A DNA stretch of 28,048 bases from Priapulus caudatus (Eukaryota; Priapulida; Priapulimorpha; Priapulimorphida; Priapulidae): contig NW_014577184.1 in assembly GCF_000485595.1 (NCBI RefSeq), forward strand, positions 68,081 through 96,128, read 5' to 3'. Shown here piece after piece: positions 1-9,922 of this stretch. How positions within the stretch are numbered: the first letter of the stretch is position 1; every line of letters begins with the position of its first letter. The notes beneath the pieces were generated by a model. That model did no database searches and was not told the origin of the DNA. It saw only the letters and a list, made by a program, of their open reading frames with translations. A program made the position numbers and the translations under genes.

Positions 1-270
1 GGCTATATCTCATACCTGCCCTCGCATTAACGACAAACCTCATACTGCCCTCGGGGCGTTATGACATAACCTCATACCTGACCCTCAGCGTATAATGACA
101 GAACCTATACGCGTGCGCCTCGCATTAATGACAAATCTCGATACCTGGCCCGTCGCGTTAGGACAAACCTCATAGCTGCCCTCGCATGTAACGACAAAGC
201 CTCATACGCTGCCCTCTGTCGTTAACGACAAACCTTCATACCTGCCCTCACGTTAATGACACAACGTACA
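1..270 (-). repeat. 30-bp minisatellite, error-rich copy
   Basis: About nine copies of a 30-bp unit with a core like CCTCATACCTGCCCTCGCGT. Read on the - strand it is the same unit as the clean array at 3891-4350. Spacing between units varies because of scattered one-base insertions and losses, unlike the clean array. It lies just downstream (in - sense) of the inverted SDHA exon fragment, which is where the same array lies relative to SDHA coding sequence on the + strand, so it probably represents the same intron. Confidence 0.85.
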
Positions 271-284
271 ATGACGCTATGCCC

Positions 285-452
285 ATCAAGCGGATCTCAG
301 GTCATCGAACGTGTAGACGACGTCGCGGGAGGCGAGGTCCCTTGGCGGTGGAGCGTACGCTCCACATGACCTCTCTCCCTCGGCTGTTGACGGGTAGACC
401 TCCTCACTACGGCGGCTGCCCTCGTGATGAGGCACCCCGCGCGCGTAGATGC
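285..452 (-). pseudogene. SDHA: Inverted, frameshifted SDHA exon fragment
   Basis: Read on the - strand, a CAG acceptor is followed by codons for GIY, then (after one extra base) GAGCLIT, then segments matching GERFMER and, near the end, AKDLASRDVV-RSMT of SDHA. These appear piecewise in all three frames, so the exon has several one-base indels. In known SDHA proteins this block comes directly before the GCGPEKDH block, which here is the exon at 4698 on the opposite strand. The fragment covers part of the flavoprotein/capping-domain region that holds the RYAP and SRDVV segments near the succinate site. The indels look like unpolished sequence rather than decay, because the codons in between are intact. 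The exact donor is not certain; the coding match fades near position 285. It could instead be a real pseudogene copy, but no clean version of this exon is visible elsewhere in the window. Confidence 0.82.
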
Positions 453-489
453 CTGCGGCACGCGATAAACAACACGGAGTTGCGATAAG

Positions 490-904
490 TCGATGACGAG
501 AATTATTTTCATGTTATGAAAATAAGCGTAAACATCCCTATTTTAGCAAAATTACTGAAATTCGTTAAAAAGTTTCATTTAAAATTTATTTATTATTATA
601 TTAGTAATTTAATTTAAATAAATATTAATAAATTGGAAGTAAGCAAGAAAATCTAAATTTGATCAAAATATCATTTCAATGCGCTGACAGTAAATCCTCC
701 GCTGCGAACAGCTGGCCAGGACTCCTGCTAGAACATGCGCACGCGAATAACTGCTACAGTCACTCTCTATCGCCCCAACTAATTGGATGCGTGGCCACTT
801 CTAGCAAACGCTCAGAATACTCCTTCGAAATTCAAATGCTAGAACGCATTTGTTACCAAATGGGATTATTGCATTATTTTTCAGCACCTGCACTCAGCGT
901 GACC
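490..904. other. AT-rich non-coding stretch
   Basis: No recognised gene. The first half is very AT-rich (TTTATTATTATATTAG and similar); the second half is of mixed composition. A short open frame at 659-919 has no recognisable motif. If the left end of the window is inverted SDHA sequence, this is intron upstream of the inverted exon. Confidence 0.6.
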
Positions 905-2650
905 TCCTACCTTATCTGACTTATCGTGTGGACCGCTACTCTACAGGCTGACTTACCTCCTGACGGCCTACCTTACAGCTGACTTATCTATGTAACCGCT
1001 ACCTACCAGCTGACTAATCTATTGACCCTAACCTAACAGATGACTTATCTATTAACCCTACTTACAGGATGACTTATCTATTGACGGCCTATCCTTAACA
1101 GATGACTTATCTATTGACCCTACCGGCTACTACAGCTGACATTGATCTTGATTAACCCTACCTTACAGCTGACTTTATCTATTAACCTACCTTAGCAGAT
1201 GACTTATCTATTGACGCGACCTACCTTTACAGCTGACTAAGGACGTTGACCCTACTTACAGATGACTTATCTATTGACCGCTTTAACTCTTACAGGCTGA
1301 CTTATCTATTGACCTCCTACCTTAATCAGATGATTATCTATTTAACGCCTACCTTACAGATGACTTATCTATTGACGGCCTACCTTACAGCTGACTAACC
1401 GTTGACGCCTACTGTACAGCTGACTTATAGATTGGACTCTGACTTACAGATGACATTATCTATTAACGCCTACCTTACAGATGACTATCCTATTGACCCT
1501 ACCTTACAGATGACTTAATCTATTGACGCCTGACCATACAGGCTGACTAACTCGTTGACCGCGCTACGGCTTACAGCTGACTTATAGATTTGACCGCTAC
1601 GCTTACAGATGACTTATCTATTAAACCACTACTTACGATGAAAGCTTATGCTATTGACCCTACTTACAGATGACTTAATCTTATTGTACCCTACCTAGCA
1701 GATGACTTATCTATTAAGCCTAACGCTATAGCTGACTTATCTATTACACCTACCTTAACAGCCGACTATCTATTAACCCTCACCTTACAGCTGAGCTTAT
1801 AGATTGACCCTACCTTACGAGATATTATCTATTGACCTCCTACCTTTAAGCTGACTTATCTCAATTGACGCCTGCTTTACAGATGACTTGATCTATTGAC
1901 CCTACCTTAAAGATGACTTATCTATTGAGCCCTATGAACCCTACCTTACGATGACCTTAATGCTATGACCCTACCTTACAGCCTGACTATCTATTGACAC
2001 CTACTCTTACAGATGACTTGATCTATTGACCTACGCTTACAGATGACTTATCTATTTGACCGGGCTACCTTACCAGATGACTTATCTATTGACCTACCTT
2101 ACAGATGACTATATCTATTGACCCCTACCCTACAGAATTGACTTATCTATTGACCCTACCTTTACAGCTTGATCTTTATCTATTGACCCTACCCCTTACA
2201 GGCTGACTTATCTGATTGAACCCTACCTTACAGGATGACTTATGCTATCGACCCCTACCTTACAGATGACGGCCTACCTTAACAGCTGACTAACCGTTGA
2301 CCCTACCGTTACAAGCCGACTTATCTATTGAGCCCATACCTTCACAGATGACTTATCTAATTGACCCTACCTTACAGATGACACTTATCTATTGACCCTA
2401 GCTTTAGCAGATGACTTATCTATGTGACGCCTACCTTAACAAGATTGACTCATGCTTATTGACCCTCCTTACAGATGACTCATCTGTTTAACCCCTACTT
2501 ATACAGCTGAGCTTGATCTAATTTGACGCACTACCTTAGCAGCTGACTAACCGTGAACCCTACGCGTTACAGGTGCCTTATCTGTGACCTATCCTAACTT
2601 ATAAGTGAACCTGTTGACTCTACTACTTATAAGTGACCACTGTTGTGACC
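905..2650. repeat. 29-bp minisatellite, about 60 units
   Basis: A long array of a unit with the core ACAGATGACTTATCTATTGA followed by CCCTACCTT (period about 29). Units vary mainly by single inserted or missing bases, with fewer substitutions, and the indels fall at random places in the unit. That pattern is expected from raw long reads more than from normal minisatellite drift. Two unit subtypes recur (GATGACTTATC and GCTGACTAACCGTTG), which suggests some real variation underneath. No coding potential. Confidence 0.9.
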
Positions 2651-3430
2651 CTAACCTTAGTGATGAACTTACCTGTTGGTGAACTGCACGAATCATGTCC
2701 TGCGTTGTCTTAGGCCAGCGCGAGCGCGTCAAATGGCGGTGCCGGGCCCGTACATGTGGTGAGGCAACCAGTGATGAGAAATCGCTCGTTCGTATCCACC
2801 TTGGGCAATATTTGATACATAGCTTAAATAAACAAGGACCAGTCATATAGATAGATAGTTACAGCAGACAGACAGACAGACTAGGCAAACAGACAAAATG
2901 ACACGACAGAGCAGGTGTAGAATTTCAATGACTCTAGAAAATCATTATAATAACACATGCGGTAAGTAACAGTGTTCGAAAATAGGGCTATCCGTTTGTC
3001 TCTGCACTTGTCTCATTTCGCAGGGAGGACAAGTAACCTGCGCAGTAACCTGTCCAGCAGCAACTTTTAGATGGCAATTATTTCATCATTTTCTACCATC
3101 GCCCAAACTTTGTTAAGACAAGTAATACTTAAAATAAATAAGCTGGTGCTTCATTTGTGTCTTTCAATAGTTGGTGGCCTAATTTAAAACTGTTTTAATG
3201 AACTGTATTAAAGTTACAAGTAAGATAGTGGGTTTAACGATTTAATTCTGATTTAAATGTATTACAACCTTTATTATACTTCTATGTTATTAATCAAGAC
3301 AAGCAAAATTTTGAAGACAAGCAAAAAATACTTGTAGCTTGTCCATCGACAAGTGCAAATTTGTTTTCCTTATTTCGAAACACTAAAGAATTAATATCTC
3401 ATAGATAATACAAGACAATCATACGCAGTG
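2651..3430. other. Non-coding stretch with short GATA/CAGA repeats
   Basis: No recognised gene. It holds a short ATAG/CAGA microsatellite at about 2848-2900 and an AT-rich remainder in which ACAAGT/ACTTGT motifs recur (around 3005, 3028, 3118, 3300, 3330). The junction between the inverted left end and the + oriented SDHA region may lie in or near this stretch, since it separates the two copies of the 30-bp minisatellite, but I cannot place it exactly. Confidence 0.5.
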
Positions 3431-3890
3431 AAAAAAATACACGGAGTCTCCCCGGCCACCCAAACCCGGTCGCGCACTAAAGAGACCCCTCACCCTCGCA
3501 CACATCCCTGGCCGCCGCGCCTCACCCCCTCCCGCGGCCCAACACCGCCGCCCCGCCCTCGCATCAGCTCCCTCACCCTTGCATCACCCCGCCAGCCCCA
3601 TCACCCTCATCCCCGGGCCGCACCCTCGGGCGCCCCCTCTCTCCGCGCGCAAACGGCCTCACCTTGCACGCAACCCCTGGCTGCCCCCTCACCCCATCTC
3701 CGCCGCCGCACGGCGTCCAGCGCCCCCATCACTCTGTCGGGCGCACGACCGCCTGACCCTCGCCCAATCCCTAGGCCGCCTCCCCGCCCGCCCGGGCCTC
3801 ACCCTGCACGCACCCCTGAGCGCCCCGCTCACCCTCTTCGCCGACGGCCCACCCTCTAGCGCCCTCGTCGCTCTCGCATGCGCACTAAGG
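3431..3890. repeat. GC-rich, pyrimidine-rich degenerate tandem repeat
   Basis: Strongly C-rich on the + strand with recurring CCTCACCCT, GCACGCACCCCTG and CCGCC blocks at roughly 30-bp intervals. Open frames through it (3428-3859) translate to low-complexity Pro/Arg/Ser/His and have no family features. It abuts the 30-bp minisatellite and probably belongs to the SDHA intron before the 4698 exon. Confidence 0.65.
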
Positions 3891-4350
3891 CAGGTATGAG
3901 GTTTGTCGTTAACGAGAGGGCAGGTGTGAGGTTTGTCGTTAACGAGAGGGCAGGTATGAGGTTTGTTGTTAACGCGAGGGCAGGTATGAGATTATAGTCA
4001 TTAACGCGAGGGCAGGTATGAGATTTGTCATTAACGCGAGGGCAGGTATGAGGTTTGTCATTAACGTGAGGGCAGGTGTGAGGTTTGTCGTTAATGCGAG
4101 GGCAGGTATGAGGTTTGTCATTAACGTGAGGGCAGGTATGAGGTTTGTCATTAATGCGAGGGCAGGTATGAGGTTTGTCGTTAATGCGAGGGCAGGTATG
4201 AGATTAGTCATTAACGCAAGGTCAGGTATGAGGTTTGTCATTAACGTGAGGGCAGGTATGAGGTTTGTCATTAACGTGAGGGCAGGTATGAGATTAGTCA
4301 TTAACGTGAGGGCAGGTATGAGGTTTGTTGTTAACGCAAGGGCGGGAGTG
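3891..4350 (+). repeat. 30-bp minisatellite, clean array
   Basis: About 15 head-to-tail copies of a 30-bp unit, core GGCAGGTATGAGGTTTGTCA then TTAACGTGAG, with substitutions but almost constant length. As the period is divisible by three, long open frames run through it on both strands; these are artefacts. It lies in the intron before the SDHA exon at 4698 and is the inverted counterpart of the array at 1-270. Confidence 0.95.
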
Positions 4351-4697
4351 TTTAAGTTTATCTTGAAATGAGTCTTATTCATTTACTTCAGTCAATTATG
4401 ATCAGATTTCATTAATTTCATGATAAATTCATGTAATTAACCTCTTAGTGACACGTTTAACAACTAGTCTAGTCAGCTTTGTCATGCTGAATGACGTTGC
4501 TTAAGCTTGTCATGAGGTCGCAGTAGGTGACAAGCTCGTGAAGCATCAGTGAGGCTTGTGGCATTCAAGGACCCATTGTCAGAAACGTGATCAGTCCTAA
4601 CATTAGTCTTAACATTAACTGCGTGCTCGGTTGCAGGTTGAAATAAGTCTCATTCATTTCACTTCACTCAATTATCATCGGATTCTATTCTATTCAG

Positions 4698-4893
4698 GGG
4701 CGTCGGACCAACGAAGGACCACATCTATCTGCAGCTGTCGCACCTTCCTGCGCAGCAGCTGCACCAGCGTTTGCCAGGAATCTCCGAGACGGCGATGATT
4801 TTCGCTGGCGTCGACGTGACACGCGATCCGATCCCCGTGCTTCCAACGGTGCACTACAACATGGGCGGCGTGCCCACCGTCTACACCGGACAG
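4698..4893 (+). CDS. SDHA: SDHA exon a (GVGPTKDH to VYTGQ)
   Basis: 196 nt: one base that completes a split codon, then 65 codons. The acceptor is TATTCAG and the donor GTACGC. It encodes [27 protein letters not shown] and [12 protein letters not shown]; the His of HYNMGG corresponds to the substrate-binding His of the succinate dehydrogenase/fumarate reductase family. The exon starts in phase 1, so it needs a preceding exon ending with two bases of an Arg or Gly codon, as expected for the block now found inverted at 285-452. Confidence 0.96.
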
Positions 4894-7800
4894 GTACGCT
4901 GCCGCAGGGCAGGTTCACTCGTCCCCGCTGATGCCGCCACGCATCTCGGATCGTAGCCAGCTTGCTAGATTTAATTTCACAGATCGGTGTTGCCCCTGCC
5001 TAGATTGTTTATTTGGAAGATAAATTAAATCCGTATAATTATGTTCGGATAAATTTTTCCAAACATCGATGATCACCCCTAGAATTTATTTGAAGGTTGG
5101 TGCCCCTAGATTACATCACGCACACATATGAATCTATGTGTGTGCGCGTGCGTGAGCGTGTATGCGCGTGCTTGTGTGTCTGAGTGTGTGCTTGCGTGCC
5201 TGATTGTGCATGTACGCGAGTGCGTGTCTGCGTGCTCGCCTCTGTGATTTCGTGCGCGCGTCTCACGTCGCTTCCATCCTCGACAGGTGATCCAGTACGA
5301 CAAGAACCGTGGCGACGTGCCCGTGCGCGGCCTGTACGCGGCAGGCGAGGCCGCTTGCGCGTCCGTGCACGGCGCAAACCGCCTCGGCGCCAACTCGCTG
5401 CTTGACCTCGTCGTGTTCGGCCGTGCGTGCGCGATCGCCATCATGGAGAAGGACAAGCCCGGCGACGCCCTGCCCGAGATGAAGGCTGTGAGTCTCCGCT
5501 TTGGTTCATTCTTCGTACTTACCGGAGCCGGGGAAGGGGAGGGTGTGGGAAGGGGGGGGGGTTTCTCCCGGGAAGATGTTTTGGATCACGGGCCGATAAT
5601 TTAGTCGATATCCACGAGCCCGGCGACGCCCTGCCCGAGATGAAGGCCCATGAGTCTCCGCTTTGCTTCTCTTTTGTACTTCCTGGGGAAGGGGAGGGGA
5701 CGGAGTGGGGGAGGGGTTTCTGCGGGAAGATGTTTTCGTTAGCCGGTAATTTCGTCGATAACCATGGGGGAAAGAAATAAAGAAAAAAGTCTAAAGTGCT
5801 CGAAAACTAAGTCTGGATATAACTAGGCATTTTTGGCTCGTTATCTGTAAAAGTAGGTATTCTTGTATATAGTCTAGTATATAATTGTTCTAGTGTATAT
5901 GTCTTCGTATGTGCAGCCATGCTGGATGTACATAGATGGAGAGATAGATAGATGGAGAGATGGATACAGACAGACAGATAAACGGATAGGTATAGGATTT
6001 ATTTGGGCAATATAAAATAAATTAATTATTATGAATAATTTATTAAACCCTGTTCATCCTACTGGTGCAGCGGACATGCTTGCACTGTGCATTGTGATTT
6101 CTCGCATGTGTAATTTGGAGAGCCATGATCTAGATTCACTCACGTACATGAGACTCCGTCACTCGGAACTGATGCCGCCGTGTAGGCGTCTGTACAGTAT
6201 TCGTATAAATGTGTTCACCGTGTCATGTTTGTGTTTTTGCTGCCATTGTTCGATTAACGTCTATGAGCAAAAATCAACTTTGTTTACACACAATTCTTGC
6301 AGTTGCAGCACTTCTTGAGACTGGTTTACCGGTACATTGTAATGGGCTCCCCCATGTGTCTGTACCCAGAATTTCTCACATCCCATAGCACAGGCTGGAA
6401 ACGATGCGATGGATCCACGTACAATTTATCTTCGATTTCCCCTATAGATGACTGGTGTTTGCAAATGTTGAAAAACACTTTGGTTCGATGTAAATTAGTT
6501 GGCCTTTATTTGATTCGAGTCCATGCTCACTTAACTGAGATGGATGTTTGTTGTACTGTATGTAGACTGATGATGTTTGTGTTTTATGCACGACAGAATG
6601 CCGGAGAGGAGTCGGTAGCAAACATCGACAAGCTACGATACGCTGATGGCGGCACTCTGGTCGCAGAACTGCGTCTGCAGATGCAGAAGGTTTGTACTGT
6701 GCAAAAAACTCAGCGCTTTATACTCAACTCTATACAATACTCTAACGCAGTACTCTATTACAGCTCAGTTGAAAAGTCTTATCGGCAGATTATATCAACT
6801 GTATCAGTTGTCTCAGTCAGATACTATAGAACTATAGTAGACTGATCGTGTTTTGTTTGATGCCCAATAAGGAGTTTTTCACAGGACTATATATATTTTT
6901 CAAGGGCACGACATTGGTAGTCCAGAGCTAATTTTGCCACCTGCATATGGAAGCCCAGAAAGCTCATCAACTCAGCTGAGAAACTTAAAAATTAAATATT
7001 TAAGGCACTTTTGTGACCAGGTGGATTGTCCAAGTAGATGCAACTTTTCACTCCTCAGTGTACCAATTATAACATGGATTTCATTCATTTATGTGTTCAC
7101 ATATATTCACAGTTTCAAAGGAGCCTTCTGGGTTTTTATATAATGTTTAAAGATGTCACTTAAGTGATGCGCCCATTTATCTGATATCTGGTTAAGTAGG
7201 AACCACTGTCTACACATGCTCGTGTCAACACTGACCACACTCCTGGGTGTTGCGTAGACGCAGGTGTCCAGGGCCGTAGCTAGCCATGGAGGGCAGTTGC
7301 CTCCCAGAGAAATGTAGATTCATTACATGGTCAATGGCTGTTACCTTCCCAGAACACACCACACACGTAGCTTTGCCCCCCTCCCCTTCCCCGACAAAAT
7401 AAACTAGCTATTCTCCTAGTGTCCGTTCAATACAGTAAAAACCTGCGTATAAGAACCTGTATTTTTCCAGGTTAGCCTAAAAAGGTTCATATATAATTGG
7501 TGTTTACTGGGAAATTAGGCTATTTAGGTTCTTAAATAGGTTCTTATTTTGTTAAGAAAAAAAGGTGCTTGTGGCTGGTAGAATATTGGTGCGGTCCATT
7601 GTTTATACAAAATATTCATATAATTATGTCTAAATGACTGCAATCTAGACAAATACAAACCCTATTCTATGTTCCTATTTCTTTTTATGCCCTTAATAGA
7701 GGTATATAGACCACCAAGAACTTGTTTTAGTTAATTTATGAATTTTAAAGTGTTAACTGAATTTTATCAAATAAGAACCTGTTTCAAATTTGAGGCTACA

Positions 7801-9850
7801 ACAGGTTCTTATGTCAAGGCGGTCTAAATGGGAAATCTTAGCCTAACAGGTTCTTAATCACTAGGTTCTTATACGCAGGTTTTTACTGTATAGTAGGTAT
7901 GTAGCGTGGTATACGCACGTGCTAACGTTATCACTGACAATCATATGCGGTCATCAGATGCGCAGAGATGACATCTGCGCAGGGATGACGTCTGCGCGTT
8001 GGGCTGCATGTTCATTTGTCGTGTCGGTCTGTTGCAGCAAATGCAGACGAACGCTGCCGTGTTCCGGACGGGCGAGGTGCTGCAGGAGGGATGCCGCGGC
8101 GTCACCGAATGCTTCAAGGGACTGGAAGATCTCAAGGTGAGGGGCCGGGGTCGGGTGTGCGGGGTTAGATACAGGGTTCGAATTTTGGCTGAAAATCTAG
8201 TGGACAGCAGGACTACCAACTTTCTGAAGTTAGTGGTTCTGCACAAAAGTTTGTGGTCTGCTTATTTACTAGCAGTGAGTAACAAAATAGTATACAAAAA
8301 TAACCATTGGCATCAACAGCATACATGTAACATGTAGAGTTGGTCAAATAATATATTTCAACTCTAGGAATGTTGGGGGAGCTTCTGGGAAAGGTTTTAC
8401 TTTCGTTTTTTGCCTCCCCAGTCCTCGGTACCCCCATGCATAGATCAATGCTGCCGCACATCCGCAAAGTTACAAGTGCCTAGAATCTTGATGAAATAGA
8501 AGTATATACAGTTTACATTGCTTCTAGATATCTAACTAAATAAAAATAGTCCACTTTCTGCGTAAAGAAAAGTGACGAATTCAGTTAACAGCTTTGATTA
8601 CGTGTGTGTCAGGTGTCACTGGTTGTGCCCTCACTCCCCACGATAACCCCTGCGACATATGAACTTATTGTTATGCGGTCATAAATACACTGGGCTATGC
8701 TACATGCCGCAATAGATTTCTTTGACTGTCACGAGGTTTTGTGCGTGTGGCGAATCATGCGTTGAGGGAGTTCATGCCCTCGGCTCTAGATGTTTTGGAC
8801 ACCTCGTCTACGTTCAAGAACGAAGCGTATTAGAATGCGCTCCCGTTTACAAGTCTGTCTAAACTGTCGTTGCAATAACCGTAGTATTTCAGCGTAATAT
8901 GAGCGGAAAAAGTGCTGGTCAGGAGGACCGGCAGTTTCGTAGAGTTGGTGGCCGAAGCAAAAACTTGGTGGCCTCGGGCCTCCGGGTCGGCACTAATTTC
9001 GAACGCTGCTTAGATACTAACTTTAGGGGTAGTAGATTGTGGATCTACTAGGCCCCTTTACTATCTAGTAGCCCAGCTGCCGTAGGCGGCTGGTCGAGTC
9101 GCGTGGGGGTAGGTGCGGGAGGGGGTTGCAGCCCACTCCCCGCAAGGGGGGTATGGGGGTCTCCACCAGAATTTTTTTTAAATTAGGAAGCCAAACCCTG
9201 CATTCTGAGTCTATCTGGAGTGAAAATTATGGTTTAAAAAAAGAAATTCGGACACATTTTCATTTTCATTTCCGTTTTAATATCTACATCAACTCCTTAA
9301 GCAGCCGAAAGGACTTCATGTGAAGTTGACCTAAGTCACTAGAACTGACGAATGGTAGACTAAGAGACGAAATCACAGTGATACGTACTATACAGTACAA
9401 ACGCCCTAAAAATCGACTAGCCTGTCGGGCTAGCATTGATGGCACATTTGGTAGCCCAAACACAACTTTCACTAGCCCCGGGCAGGGCCGGGCTATCGGG
9501 CTAGCGTTAGTGTCGAACACTGGGTGTGTGAGCTGTGCTGATAACGTGGCGGAAGGAGCGGCATGGGCCAGCACTACGGGGTGTGGGGTGAAGGGTGGTG
9601 GTTCTAGTGGATCAGTTATTAGGGCTTTGGCGAAAATAGCCTGACGTCGTGTTATCAATCATCAATGAACGAATATTTTTATGTGGTGAGTGACCGTCAT
9701 TGCAAAGGATCTGGCAGTCTCCGCTTCTGTGCTAGAGTCACGTTGTTGAACCTCCTGTTTATGGTTGTACTATACATAGATATATTATAGTTATCATATA
9801 TGTATGCGTGTGCGTGCATGTGTCTGTGTGTGCGTGCGTGCGTCTGTGTG

Positions 9851-9922
<72 letters not shown>

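Noticed and set aside
1-270. Telomere-like repeat at the window edge
   Set aside because: The unit is 30 bp and does not match any telomeric hexamer-type repeat; the same unit occurs inside the SDHA intron.
2589-2846. Short - strand frame with WIRTSDFSS-like text and a TTCGTATCC motif that recalls a tRNA B box
   Set aside because: The motif departs from GGTTCGANTCC, I could not find a matching A box or fold a cloverleaf, and similar peptides are frequent in spurious frames.
905-4350. Regular repeats that could be taken for a CRISPR array
   Set aside because: Units are head to tail with no unique spacers, there are no cas genes, and the window is an animal genome.
3969-4382. Open frames on both strands with a 10-residue repeat (MRFVINARAG or ALALTTNLIP)
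   Set aside because: They come from the 30-bp minisatellite, whose period is a multiple of three. No start context, no conserved family, and frames are open in both directions.
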